Notes under the pieces: generated by a model
What the model saw: only the letters and a program-made list of their open reading frames with translations
What the model was told of the DNA's origin: nothing
Database searches by the model: none
Made by a program: the position numbers and the translations under genes
Shown here: piece by piece, positions 23,766 through 35,746 of the stretch
Layout: each line of letters starts with the position of its first letter
Position numbering within the stretch: position 1 is the stretch's first letter
From: Podocnemis expansa
Lineage: Eukaryota > Chordata > Testudines > Podocnemididae
Assembly: GCA_007922195.1 (NCBI GenBank)
Contig: ML682003.1
Coordinates: forward strand, 3,676,289 to 3,740,288
Direction: 5' to 3'
Length of the DNA: 64,000 nucleotides

Positions 23766-23964
23766 ACAAAAGTGACCTATACAAATGACTTACACGAGAC
23801 CCCATGCTTCAGAAACAACTTCAAATGTTCTCTGAAACAATCAAAGACAAGGTGATACTTGAATGAATGTTTTCTCCTCTTCTCCAGTTTCCTAAAATGA
23901 CGCAGCGTGCTTTTTCTCCATAAGTGAAGTATTTCTGAATGCCAATCTCCTCTACAACCTAAAA

Positions 23965-24692
23965 CAGGTGTGTCATATTCAAGGCCCGTGGGCCAGATCG
24001 GGCCCACCAAGGGCACTGATCCAGCCAGCGGAGCTGCCTGGGCTGCGCCTGGAAGCTATCTGCAGCAGCAAACTCCAAAGACAGGCTCCTGGCACAGCAG
24101 GGAGTACTTCTGACTCACTCACTCACATGACCCGAGTCACAGGACAGGAAAACAAAGGAAGTACTCCAGCCAATCCTGGCTGAGCTCTGCTGTGGTCTGT
24201 CAACCAATCAGAGTCTCAGTCACAGCAGGTTAGGCTGGCTCCGGAGAGCCACCACACTGCCCCCTATCCCAACTGGTCACTGTCAATCCGTCAGTCAGCA
24301 TGCTAATTTGACTGACAGAACACTGCATTAATTGCAAACAGAAAAAGGAAAAAGTGGCTTGGGCCCACATGGCACTGAGCCAACCAAAGGCCAGCATTCT
24401 GAATGACTGAATGAATGGGCAGGGAGGGGGAGAGGCAGAAGCTCAGCCTGGCTGCCTGTGACAGAGACTGATTTTTTTGCCTGCCACCAGGAGGAAGGGG
24501 AAGGGGGGCCCATGGGGCAAGAGTAAGGGAAGGTGTTGTAGAGCCTGCAGGGTTGGGGAGGGGGAAGGGGAGACCACGCCATTCTGAACACGGAGGGGGA
24601 AAGGGCTGGGGAACCTGTGCAGCCACACGGCCTGTGACACATGTCCTGCCTTCCAATGTGGCCCCCCATACTGAATGAGTTTGACACCCCTG
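23965..24692. mobile_element. hAT-like non-autonomous element, 728 bp
   Basis: Left TIR CAGGTGTGTCATATTCA and right TIR TGAATGAGTTTGACACCCCTG pair imperfectly. Target duplication ACCTAAAA (23957-23964) and ACCTAAAT (24693-24700), 7 of 8, fits hAT. The interior is GC-rich and gives overlapping Pro-rich frames (for example 24303-24687, minus) that are composition artefacts. No transposase was recognised. Confidence 0.82.
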
Positions 24693-24700
24693 ACCTAAAT

Positions 24701-25828
24701 AATATGTAGCCTAAAAGTATTAATTAATGCAAATATATTTTAAAAAGGCCAGCAATTTTGCCTGAAACCCAAACCCTAGTCGCAGATGTTGATCATGCTA
24801 AGAAGGGGTTAGAAGCGTTATGCTGACTCCTATAAAAGGGACTCAACCACCACCATCACCACCACCCAATCAGAGACAGCTGAAAATGCTGTCTGGTGAG
24901 AGAGGCGCAAGCCCAGGAAGAAGGTTTGGGACCGAACTTTAACAAGAAGGACACAGTCAAACATCAGTAGGAAGAAAGTTTTTAACTCTACAGTGTGAGG
25001 ACCTTCCCTTACAGGAGGCTGGTAGTAATACCTGCTCACAAACACTTTGCCATCCTCACGTGGAAGGTGCTATAGGAGAGCAAAGCGATTTGTTAACATC
25101 AATTAATTAAACCACATCTTCTACATGAGGCAAGGTATGTAAACTCTCCCTATTCTCTATAGGAAAAACACACCAAAAGGTGAAGGTCAACCTTTTCAAA
25201 TTGTCTATTAAACATGAGTGCCCAAATTCTAACTCAGTTTCCAAAGGGATAGCCGTTCTAACTGCCTGAGTCCTCATTTTCAGAGAATGCTTAACACTTG
25301 TGGCTCCCATTGACTTTTTCTGGAGCTTGGGGGCTCAGTGCTCAACATGGCCACCCAAAAACAGACACACTCAAAGTATGTGCCCAAGGCCACTTAAGTT
25401 AAATCCAAAACCCATTATCTTCTGTCTTCCAGTCCTGTGCTTTAGCCACCTACACACACACTTGCAGGTTCATTTTTCACCGATGACTCTCTTGTAACTA
25501 ATTTTTTTACTCTTGCAACCTTCAGTTATTCTTTTACTATCTCACACCTCTCTATCAGCCTGGCTCTTCCAGGGCTTCACCTTTGCTTTGCTCTGCTCTC
25601 TAAACACCAGCAATTTTGGTAGTGATGTCGGGCAATAATGTAGAATTTGTAATTAGTTTGCTGGCTACCTTGGATATGCAAAGGGTTACATAACTATTAA
25701 TATAATTTGCCAAGAAAGACAGCACAGTTACTTTTTCTGTATTTTAAATTCCTAGAAATCTTGCATGTCTGTCCCAGACTTAATTCTCCAGATTCACAAG
25801 CAGTTGGTCTTTATACGATACCTATCAC
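24701..25828. other. Unassigned sequence
   Basis: No gene or confident repeat. CTCCCATTGACTTTTTCTGG near 25306 resembles an old interspersed repeat common in sauropsids, too short to name. Confidence 0.35.
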
Positions 25829-26017
25829 CAGTGGTTTTCAAACGTACAGTCAGGACCCAGTACTGGGTCATAGACCTTCAGGTACTGGGTCCCAGCACCC
25901 CATACTGCCGCCTCCAAAAGACTGGAATGCATTGCTCAAAGATGTAGTTGTTGGGTTGTGGGCATAAATGATTTCTTTCAACTGAATCCCAAGGAAAAAA
26001 AGTTTGAAAAACCACTG
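25829..26017. mobile_element. hAT-like MITE with perfect 8 bp target duplication
   Basis: 189 bp. Left end CAGTGGTTTTCAAAC, right end GTTTGAAAAACCACTG (nearly perfect TIRs). CCTATCAC is duplicated exactly at 25821-25828 and 26018-26025. Frames crossing it (25707-25967, 25765-25947) are not genes. The interior GGGTCATAGACCTTCAGGTA is A/T and GGGTC-rich and non-coding. Confidence 0.92.
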
Positions 26018-26025
26018 CCTATCAC

Positions 26026-26789
26026 GGCAGTAGCTGAGCTTCTAGTACAAGAAAGCCTAAATCTCAACAGAGCAGAATTGAAAAAGTTGTATAATGCTGT
26101 CCTGCACTCTTTTGACACCTCACCCTGTACTCTTGCCTTTATGCTGGCCATTTCACCCAAGATCTAAACAAAATAAACAGAGTTTAGGCTCTACCTCAGA
26201 GTGAAAGATACAGTATCCTCAAAAGAGGATGGCACACTTCTGAGGGCTTCATTATTCATTGGCTAGATACTTAAAGCAAGTTAGTCTGCTTAGTTTCTGT
26301 ATCCACTGTAATGTATAAAAATGATTCAAAGGCACCCATCAAGGGTAGTATATTGGTTGGCAATACTAATTGCACTGCCTACATTACAAATGATATTGCT
26401 CCATTATTAAAGGGTAGGGACGATTTTATGTGCTCACATCTATTCAATTGGTATTTCGATCAATGGATGCATTACAAGATTTCCCTTTAAGAGCCTAATA
26501 AACAACAAGATGGAAAGTAAAATTCACCATAAAATGACACTTTTAAAAATCCATTTCAGCTGAAGCTACTGGTATTTTGTAACGCAGGCTGCAAACAAAC
26601 AAAACCAGAGTGATGGGGACTGCTCTGAAAGTTAGAGTCTGCAGAGCTACTTTCAAAGGTTAGGCTGGAGAGTCCCCCAAGATGGAAACAAAACTCAACT
26701 AGCAGAACACAGGAATAAGGGGGATATTTGCCACCACATGGAGAATGAAGTGAAGATTCCCACTGACTGCAGCAGAAAGAGGAATGGAG
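26026..26789. other. Unassigned sequence
   Basis: AT-rich, repeat-free stretch. 26430-26580 (TATTTCGATCAATGGATGCA and neighbours) looks like single-copy DNA. No gene seen. Confidence 0.35.
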
Positions 26790-26900
26790 TCTCTAGCCAA
26801 ATATATATGGGAGTGCCCAGGGGCCCCACTGTGCTAGGAGCTGTACAGACACACAACAAGATAGCCCTTGCCCCAAAGAGCTCACAATCTAAGACAGCTC
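26790..26900 (-). repeat. Ancient LINE/SINE 3' tail-like repeat
   Basis: GTGCTAGGAGCTGTACAGAC then ACACAACAAGATAGCC and CCAAAGAGCTCACAATCTAA follow a well-known vertebrate interspersed text (gtgctaggcactgtacaaac, then gagcttacaatctaa). I cannot say from sequence alone whether it is L2, L3 or MIR-derived, and the strand is uncertain. Confidence 0.6.
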
Positions 26901-27344
26901 CTCCACTGGAAGGAGCAGACAAGCAGCATGTCGTTAACACACAGATCACTCCATAACACTGGCTGGCACAGTTACTAAAGAACACATCAAAAATCCAACC
27001 AGGGCTCTGGAGTTAATGCAGGAATCAATGCCAAGTCAATGTGCCAGGGGGCAAAGGTATTTCCTGGAATGCAATTGTCTTGGCACTGCTTGGATCACAC
27101 TGTTTCTTTTCTACTGCAGAGATCGGGGCTCATATTTTTACAGAATTGCTTTTTTAAAAAGTCTGAACTTAATTAAACAACACAATATATTATCTGCGAC
27201 AACCACTGCCTAATGAAGTTTGCTTATGCATGCACGATACATTTCAATGGGGTCAGGAGAATAGTTCAGCTGATCACAACCAGCATGAAAATAGCAGACT
27301 TGGATTTTCAGATCAGGACTCTTTAAAAAAACAAAATTAAAATT
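26901..27344. other. Unassigned sequence
   Basis: No gene or named repeat. It is followed by an A-run. Confidence 0.35.
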
Positions 27345-27367
27345 AAAAAAAAAAAAAAAAAAAAAAA
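27345..27367 (+). repeat. Poly(A) tract
   Basis: About 23 consecutive A residues preceded by A-rich AAAATTAAAATTAAA text. It could be the tail of a retroposed sequence but no retroposed body is recognised upstream. Confidence 0.9.
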
Positions 27368-27674
27368 GCATGACTGCATCAGACCAAGCAAACCAACAAC
27401 CACTTTTTATGGTACCGTTTCTAATTCTCCACTCTTTCTGCCACCTCCTGGCACCATTAAAAAAATTAGAGCACTCACAAAAGCCAGAACCTGCAGAGAA
27501 GTGGCCAATGGGCATGTTGCAGCTGACTCAGTCATTTACTGGCTGTACTAGGAAGCTTTCTGCATAATTTCTGCCAGTGGGGTTGCTCTTTAAGGGAAGA
27601 CTTCATGGGTGCCTGCAATTTCTACCTCAACCAACAGGATAGTTACTTGTACCTCTCACCACTGGAATGCTAAG
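27368..27674. other. Unassigned sequence
   Basis: No gene or named repeat. Confidence 0.35.
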
Positions 27675-27682
27675 CTGTAAGG

Positions 27683-27852
27683 CAGGGGTCTCAAACCCCC
27701 AGCTCCTAAAGTTATTTCCCACAGCCTGCAATGACACTATTGGTTTTAATATTTACAATATCGCAGTACAAAAAGGTCTCAGTGGTGTGGCCCTCAGGCT
27801 AATGTAATAGTCCTCACGCAGCCCTCATGGTGATTTGAGTTTGAGACCCCTC
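27683..27852. mobile_element. hAT-like MITE (GTTTGAGACCCCTG end), copy 2
   Basis: Left end CAGGGGTCTCAAAC and right end GTTTGAGACCCCTC. Flanks CTGTAAGG (27675-27682) and CTCTAAGG (27853-27860) match at 7 of 8 bases. The interior TTATTTCCCACAGCCTGCAA and ATATTTACAATATCGCAG parallel the copy at 4785-4971. Confidence 0.85.
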
Positions 27853-27860
27853 CTCTAAGG

Positions 27861-29649
27861 CCTACTTATCAGGTACCTTGAAAAGCATGCAGTTTGGACA
27901 GTTGCAGCATTTGGAATAGGTTGTTTATACATTTTCAAGCTCTTCCGATGACTCTTTGTTAAGCCACCACTCACACACGACTACTATTTAAAGCTCCACC
28001 ATTCTGAATGATTTAGGGGTGTGTTTTATCAGCTTTCGGGTGACAACAGAAACTACAGGAGCAAAGCACTTCAGCGACTACAACGTTCCCTCTGAAAACA
28101 AGTCTGTAGCAAACTGTAGTGCTAGGACTGTACCGGGCCTGCAAGCAATACAAGGAAATAGATAAAATGAAGTGGCCTGATCATCCAAGCATTCTTCTTA
28201 GCACTCCCAAGATGGAAATCTCCCTGTGCCCCCCTTTGAGCAGTTCAGTGCTGCTAAGCTGTGTGTGTTTTAACACATATCCTAAACAAACCTGAAATTC
28301 ACCGGTATTCTGTGATTAAAATTAAATTAATGCTTCAGCTCTCCCTGAGGATGACTTATATAAAGCTGTCTCCCCCTACTGGAAGAGAATGGGAGCAACT
28401 CACTTGATTAAAAAAATAAAGCACACAGCAAAGCTTTACAAACTAAAGGAATTCATGACAGTAGCATCCAGCCCAGTGCACGTATATGATGGATGGTGGA
28501 AAAATTATATCTTGTTTAAGCAGGCTTAATTTACAGTTACAGCCACATCTACAGCATAATTAAACCACAGCTTAGATTCTAAAATTCCACATAATGGTAG
28601 ATATGTGAGGGGAAAGTGCTAAGTATTTTAGCTAAAAAGGATCCAGAAGCCAAACTCCAGATGCCAACATCCTGATACTGTGGTAAGCATGGATCCTTAT
28701 CTACACTTTACTTCTTAAATCAGTCCTAAAATTTAACGCTTCCCTCCCTGACCTTGACAGCACCATTAAACAAAACAAAACCCACTTCATACAGCACTGT
28801 CCATCTACAGTAGTGACAGATCAACATACATTCACTGGTTAAAAAGGACTCAAACTACCTTGAACACTTTATGGCAGACAGAAGAGACCCAAGCAACTCT
28901 TTCAGAAAGGGAACTGAACAACCAAAGCAAAAGTGTGCTTATTTTTACATTCCTCTCCTCAAATGCTTAAACTTTGTTGAGCATGTCAGAGGGGGCTGGA
29001 CGCGATGCAACTGTTTCCAGCCAGTCTCGGGGGAATCTGAATTAGCAGCACCATCAAATCGCCAGACGCCAACATTCAGTGCCCCATCTGAGAGGCTGTC
29101 AGTCATTCAGCTGGCAATCAGCGGTGCATGTGGCATTGAAATTGGGGCGGCCAGAAAGCACCCAGGGGAATGCAGAAAACAAACCCACATGGACAAGCAT
29201 GGACACTAGAGGATGAGCAAGGGGGCTGCAAGTCAGGCACACCTGACTTCAGAGAGAAATGCCTCCCAAGAGAGCTTACAATCGCCGCATCATTGCAGGC
29301 TGTGTCACACCACATACTGCACTGAATCTAATCAGCACAAGGTCTTCTCCAGCAGGCCCCTTGGCTTTGCTTTTCCACTGTCCGCAGTGCAAAGGAAGGA
29401 CACTATTTAAAACTGGCCGAAGGAAACAGGTGCAACACTTCAGTCCAGTTCCACGGGGAGAGGAAGAGCTGTCAGATGGCAAGATTGCTTCACGAGCCCC
29501 AGGGGAGACAGATGCACACCAACAGAAAATCCACACAGGATCACTGTCTTCTGTGCGACTACTGAAAGGAGAAAGAAAAGGTTTATCAGGAGTAAAGATT
29601 CCAGCTGTGATCATTAAGGAGCCTTTGACCCCAAATCAAAAAATTTTAA
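27861..29649. other. Unassigned sequence
   Basis: About 1.8 kb without a confident repeat. Frames at 28871-29209 and 29259-29681 (112 and 140 codons) overlap opposite-strand frames, contain no recognisable domain and lack splice context. Confidence 0.4.
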
Positions 29650-30010
29650 AGTCTAGGTTTGTCATCATCCATGGATCTTGAACTTGGGTCTGCAGGACCA
29701 GCCAAGCTGGGGCTTGCTTACCTGGGACCCATGGAGCCCACTGCCAGTTTGAGGCTCCACCCCTGCAATCCTGCTAGTGGAGTCCTGGTGCACCGGACTG
29801 GCCTGCTGACCCCTCTTAAGCCTACAGCTATACGCCTTGTGCTTCCGGCTCCCTCTCTGTTCGCCTCACTTGCTGGCATCCTCACCTGGTGGGACTCGGA
29901 GCTCTGAATTCCACTTTGTGGCCTGCTTCTGACCCCCAGGTGTCCTGACCCAGCTGACTTGTGACCACTCACCCTGGTTCTGACTGCTGGGTCTGGGCAG
30001 CCTTGACAAC
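29650..30010. repeat. Possible GC-rich interspersed repeat, unclassified
   Basis: CTGCAGGACCAGCCAAGCTG, CTGCTTCTGACCCCCAGGTG and CTCACCCTGGTTCTGACTGC have a CTGACC/CCAGG-rich character unlike their surroundings, and resemble turtle GC-rich interspersed repeats or LTR-like sequence. I cannot define its ends or class. Confidence 0.35.
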
Positions 30011-30469
30011 AGTCTACACACGGGGTATAGCACCAAAACAGGAGATGGAAAGGGTATTTACAGGGTCAAGAACCATCATATGGGCTGTGATTAGCGTGCA
30101 GTATTTGTATCATCTGTGTCCTTCACTAGGATTCCTCTTTTGGGTGAGGTCCGACTACCATTAAAAATCCTGCAACACATTTCCCATAAGTGTGTTAAAC
30201 CAGGTGGTTCTGGCCCAATGGCTAAAATAACACTTAGTGCTCTTCTGGCTTTCTGTATTTTCACAGTACCATAGAAACATGAAAGCGCACAAGAGGCCTT
30301 ACGGTACTATCACTTATTTTACAATTTGGAAACTGAAGCATACACGTTTCAAGGTTTCATCTTTTTTCAGACCTCATCAGATTGAATAACTTGGTCTCCC
30401 TGACCCACACTTCGTGATTTTTCCCTCCTGCTGCTCTTTTTATTGTTTGAGTACAGGCTTTCTTAGTGC
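30011..30469. other. Unassigned sequence
   Basis: No gene or named repeat. Confidence 0.35.
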
Positions 30470-30700
30470 ATTTATTTCATGTGGTGTATGGGCACCTCAT
30501 AAACACTAATGACTTTTATCCTCCTAACACCACTGTGAGTTAAGGGAGTGTTATACCCATTTTACAGGATGGTAAACTTAGCTGTAGAGAGAATAAATGA
30601 CTTGCCCAGATTACACAGGAAGCTCGTGTCACAGCTGGGACTTGATCCCCAGTTACCAGGGCCCCACTCCTTTGCCTCAATCACCAGACCATGATTTCAT
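30470..30700 (-). repeat. MIR/L2-like relic
   Basis: ATACCCATTTTACAGGATGG, then GCCCAGATTACACAGGAAGC and GGGACTTGATCCCCAGTTAC follow the conserved order seen in MIR-type and L2-tail repeats (a 'cccattttacagatgg' block followed by 'gcccaaggtcacacag'). The copy is old, and the strand call is uncertain. Confidence 0.68.
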
Positions 30701-30879
30701 CCCCCTTCAATGCTGTTAATTCTATGGGATTCAGTTTGCATGCAAGAAGCTGTATAAAGAAAGTTGTACAGCACTGAAAATAAATAGGCTAAGACTGCAT
30801 ATATAGAAACACAGATTCCTTTTACACAACAAAACAACTTCTCTGGGCTCAGTTAGGAGCGCCTACCCCAACCCCAAAA

Positions 30880-31760
30880 AAGAGAGTTTTCAAGCAATTG
30901 CAAGACCCAAATTAATTAAGCTCCATCAAGGAGCAACTCAATTAGTTTCTTTTAACTTTCCAGACTGAGGAATTTATCTTAATTTAGTCCCTCAAGTAAA
31001 ACAGAATCAATTCTCATTGGAGGAATAAAAAACCACATCTTGCCACATGTGGCCAGTTGCATGCATGCAGGCCAATAGCTCCAGTGAAGATCTCCCTTTG
31101 AGCCGTTAGAAAGCATCTTGCAAACACCAGTGTGCTTTTCCCCTCTCTTCTATCCCTTCGCCCCCAAAACAATCATGTTAAAAATGTATGCAATCAGAGA
31201 CCCGTAAAAGAGCAAAGCCTTGGCCAGGCCACGGAAGGAAAAAATGAAATGCATTATTGCACCAGCAGAGCGATTACCTTCCTTTCTGTATCCTTTCCAA
31301 GTCAATATTTTGCCACTAAAGCTGATTAGGCCAAGCCTGGTGGTGCCCTATAAACAGGTGACAAAATTGGTAAAGGCACAGTTCAGAAGATCACTCCTCT
31401 TTATGCAGATCTGCCTAGTCCTTCCTTCCCCATAAAGCAGGGCTGATCTAGGCACAGCCCCACATGAATGGGTGGGCTGTAGGAGGGGGAGTGGAGACCA
31501 AGGAGACAGTGAGATGGCAATAATTTATACCCTCCTGCCTATACTTTATGGCTTTCTTAATTCGGCTCCTGCTACTATTAATGTAGTTAATGTTAAGATT
31601 ATATCTATTTTCTAGCGTCAGGCGGTGATTTATTCCAGCCATTTTTCCGGTGCTGGCTCCCACGCTGTTAAATCAAGCGACTTGCCAATTAAGTGCTGAC
31701 TGGGGAAGTGGATGCAATCTTAACAGATATCTAACCACAAATTAAACTGGGGGTTTCTTA
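30880..31760. other. Candidate conserved non-coding region
   Basis: Repeat-free AT-rich DNA with homeodomain-type TAAT motifs (AAATTAATTAAG, AATTTAGTCC, TTAATGTAGTTAATG) and a GGTGCCCTATAAACAGGTGA block. Its texture differs from that of the decayed repeats around it and is typical of vertebrate conserved non-coding elements. Conservation is not visible here. The 71-codon minus frame at 31448-31663 is probably chance. Confidence 0.28.
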
Positions 31761-34023
31761 CACTTTGTGGTGTGCAGGGCCAGACCACTGAACCCTGCTG
31801 ACTTGGGGGGGGGGGGGACCCAAAGCGAACAACTTGACTCAAAGAAAAAGAAAACTCTGCTTCCCCTAAAGACCCAGCAGTAAAGCATCCTGCCCCAAAA
31901 GCAGCTCAGGTGTGCATCCACACTCAGATCACCACCGAGCCAGCTGCATACTGATGGTTCTTAAAGATTCCCTGCAGCCTGGACGCTGAGCAGTGACGTC
32001 TCCTCACTGTCACGCAACATGTGGCGTTACTTGGGACACAGCTTGGGCTTCTTCCAGGGTCCTGTCAGCAAATCATTTTAACTCATCTCCCCAACAGCAG
32101 GTGATTCTTGCTCTGAAAAAGTTAGTCACACAAGTCTCGATTGCCTGGTGCCTTTTGGTGAGCCCACTATTGGCAACTGCCACTTAAAAAGAGCCAATGC
32201 TCAGCAACACACAACCAGAAAGAAATTTTAAAAGAATTTTCACAAAGACTATTTTTGACAGGCCCCCTTCAAACACTTGTACTGAATCCTTATGAGCAGA
32301 GATTTTTCCTCAGAGCTTTTGTGTTGGCACAAAACTTCCAGATACCTCTCAGCAGACATGTTCTGAGCATTCACATATGAGAAAACCATTACAGGGTTTT
32401 GAATGAACACTGAAGAAGCTGGACTGCATGTCCAGGGATTTATTTTTACAGCAACATTTAAAATATCCCTCAAATGTCCTGATCTCCTACCTAAATGATT
32501 ATCTGAAATAAGAGGTAGACAGGATGTCTATGATGTAATAGATAGAGCAACTTGTTACTTGAGGATCAGGGCTCTCAGTTAGTGCAGTGAAACGGTAGGG
32601 GTGCCAGCCACAATGTCGCAGAACTTACATACACTTGAAGATTTACCAGAACAGCTATCCTGAAATAGTTATACTGGTAAAAGCCCTGTGTGTGGCTTAT
32701 TCTGGCGAATTTCCAAGAGCAAAGGAGCACTGAACTCTTCCGAGATGCTTTGAAATGGAAGTGGATGATCCAAGGGCACTTTTCAGTAGTGTTGGGGATA
32801 CCCCCAGTGTCTCAAGTGGCCTAAACAAAATGACATTTACCCACTTATGTATCAGACTTTGAGACCCATGGATAAAGATTACAAAGGACAAAGCACAGTT
32901 ACTATTTCTAAAAATTTAAAATGATGCATTGGGATAGAAGGAATTCAGAATATAACTGGTAAATATTTTGATGTTTTTACAGCCTTAAGCAGAGCATAGT
33001 TTTAAAAAAAGAAAAAAAAATCAAAGAAACAAAGCCAGAAGACAAAGCCATGTCCTACAGATCCCGTACAGAAACCTCTCAATCACCCACCATAACAGTA
33101 TCTACCCCAAGGGGCTTAATCTGAAGGCAAGAACAAGCAGGTAAGAGGACTGGCATGCCCCTAAAAAGAGGAAAATGGTCCATGGAGAGGAGCAGAACAG
33201 ATCTTGCCAGGTGATCTAATTTAATCAAAGAGAAACTCTATTTATGATGGGAGCTCTGGATGATCAACAGGAGAAATGACTCTTTAAGCCCCCATGACAA
33301 TAAAATGAGTGTGTTCTGGAGTGGTCAAATTGAAGGCTCTCTAAGTTACTACCCTGCTTTCGGAACTATGAATCAGTTTGTTAAGTTTTTTGGATGAGCT
33401 ACATGAGTTGCTTCCAAATTAATTATGTTTATTTAGCATTCCTACAGCATGCCAGAGCAAAGAGTGATATTTCACATAGCAGTTAAAGGACATGGACTTT
33501 GCAGTGAGCACCAGGGATTTTCAAAAGAATCTAAAGGCGTTAGGTGTCGAAGCCCCACTGATTTCCAATGGCTCCTTTGGAAAAATCCAGCCCATGTTGG
33601 GTATGAAGATGATAGGATGTTGATGGGGGAAAGCACGTCTAGGAAAGCAGGGGATGAACTTAGAAGAATTTTGTGTTAGCTGAGAAGGCTTCTGTGCTAC
33701 CATGTTTTATATGCTATACATCAAGATCTATAAGATTTCAGTCTCATTGCATGATGCCCTTGAACATTACTCTGCGGAGTACCTGTTCCGTAAATAGAAG
33801 CCATGTCTATTTAACTGACATTGCCACCTTTTCACTCCAGCATCACTTAATCCATTCTGAATCTCCCCTCTCCGTTGCCTGTGACATGTTTGTTTTGTGA
33901 GTCAATGAGAGGTCCTCAATACACCCCCTTTAACCAGAAACCTCCATCATCCCCCCCACTCCTCCTGATCCACTTCTCAAACAGAACCACAAGTTCCTCA
34001 ATATTTGGAGCTAATCTTTCAGA
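31761..34023. other. Unassigned sequence
   Basis: No gene. A G-run of 13 lies near 31806-31818. GTTATACTGGTAAAAGCCC with TGTGTGTGG near 32670-32695 resembles part of a sauropsid MITE. GATTTTCAAAAGAATCTAAA near 33517 resembles an old interspersed repeat. None is complete enough to name. Confidence 0.4.
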
Positions 34024-34130
34024 GGTTCCAAAGGGGCAGCCGTGTTAGTGTAGTTTAGCAAAGGAATCAAGGGGTCTAGTGGCACTTTTATAGGCTAACA
34101 GATTTATTTATCACATGAAAACTCATGAGC
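34024..34130 (+). mobile_element. Penelope-type insertion, single arm
   Basis: GGTTCCAAAGGGGCAGCCGT then GTTAGTGTAGTTTAGCAAAG and GGCTAACAGATTTATTTATC. No inverted second arm is visible downstream, in contrast to most other copies. Confidence 0.75.
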
Positions 34131-35608
34131 TAGACATACGCTCTGAATTCACCACAACTATCTCCTAATGCTACCACCAAAGGAATTGGGGGAAAGTGAC
34201 TTGCATGTCACTTCTAATGCAATGATCTCAACTCCTTTCCAATGAACTGATAAGCAGGGCCATGAAAAGAGAATTGTATTTTGGTCAAGATTAGGTCAGC
34301 AAGCTTGAAATATGCAAGTAGTCTAACATTCTATTGATTAGCTTAAACATAGTTTACTACTATCCTTAAAACTAAAGTAAAATGGTATTTAAAATAGTGT
34401 TTAATTATGTAAGGTGGCTAGATAGCAGTGCGTATAACAAGTGCCTGCTCTAACTTCTTGCAGGTTTTTTTTTTGGTAAAGTCTCTTCTAGGTTATTTTC
34501 AGCTATTTTATTACTTATTTTTTGTTAAATGCCTACATTGTGTCCAGCACTGTGAAGAATACAAAATGAAGAAAGCCCATGCCTCAAAGAATCTGAAACG
34601 TAATAATTCAGGTGTTAGTCTGGATTCTTAGCCAAACACTCTATATTCCAATTGGAAACATATTTTAAATCATATATTAATATTGATTCAATTAATGCAG
34701 CACTAGCTAAATCCAACTGATCATCCCTAAGTCTTGTGGTCATCAAATATTCCTTGTTGCATGTAAAAGAAGCAGGTATTGGAGACCAATTTGACCTTCT
34801 TCCCCCCACCTACTAGTCAAAATATTTTGCACCAGATGGATGGCTTCTTCCTCAATTAACACTTTCCACGTTCACTATCCAAACTGATTAGACCCAAAGT
34901 CTGACAAATCTCACCTGATATATTAGGTGAATGATACCCAGCAATGCAGAGTTTTCCATCCCTTTCCAATCCATCAGTGTCACCAAGAAATTTAAATGTA
35001 CTTTAAAATGCAGATCTGCTTCTTTTGAAATTCTTTTAAAAAAAAAAAAGCATGAATTAAGAGGGACAAAGTATAATCAAGATGATCTAAGAGGCACTAG
35101 AAACCATTCCTATCCCAAGTAGCAGCTAAAATTGCAATATGTGTAATGCAAAGACATCAAACAAGTGACAGAGTGGAAAATAGAGAAGGGAGCTTAAAAT
35201 AATGTAGAATTAATTCCTTTGACATGTATAAAGTTTTGAAAAAGCCTCTGTTCCATGAATCAGCACTTTTGATTGATAATTCACAATAAGGAACAGTAAG
35301 CACCCCAGCTCTGTGCAAGAGAAAGGAAAATCTGGATCTCAAATGAGCAATGTACTGCAGCACTTCATAATCAAGCACAGTGTAGCCAACTAGACTCCAA
35401 CCTGAAGCCTTTGGAATGGGGATCAAGAACTCCATAGGCATCAGTTTATAAGGGGCACCCTCCCTACATTTTCACAGTCGTAACATACAAGATTTTATCC
35501 AGCATTACATGTAAACCTCAGACAAAGAAATTAGAAATATGACTTTAATCAGCAGCTCAGCGAAAAAAAGTAAAACATAAGGGACATATACATATACATT
35601 ACCCATAT
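34131..35608. other. Unassigned sequence
   Basis: No gene or named repeat. An A-run lies at about 35038-35049. 34360-34700 is AT-rich. Confidence 0.4.
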
Positions 35609-35616
35609 CTAAAATC

Positions 35617-35738
35617 TAGGGTGACCAGATAGCAAATCTGAAAACTCAGGATGGGGCTGGGGAGCAATGGGGACTATATAAAACAAAGCGCCAAATAGCA
35701 GAACTGGCCCTATAAAATTGGGACACCTGGTCACCCTA
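35617..35738. mobile_element. hAT-like MITE (TAGGGTGACCA family) with perfect 8 bp target duplication
   Basis: 122 bp. Left end TAGGGTGACCAGAT, right end CCTGGTCACCCTA. CTAAAATC is duplicated exactly at 35609-35616 and 35739-35746. The interior has GGGGAGCAATGGGGACTATA and TATAAAATTGGGACACC. I associate this family with turtle genomes. No coding capacity. Confidence 0.93.
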
Positions 35739-35746
35739 CTAAAATC

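Noticed and set aside
24303..24687. Pro-rich minus-strand frames
   Set aside because: They lie entirely inside the GC-rich hAT-like element at 23965-24692 and overlap each other in different frames.
29259..29681. 140-codon plus-strand open frame
   Set aside because: No recognisable domain, an opposing 112-codon frame on the other strand, no splice context.
31806..31818. G-run as a possible G-quadruplex
   Set aside because: A single homopolymer run of 13 G without neighbouring G-tracts.
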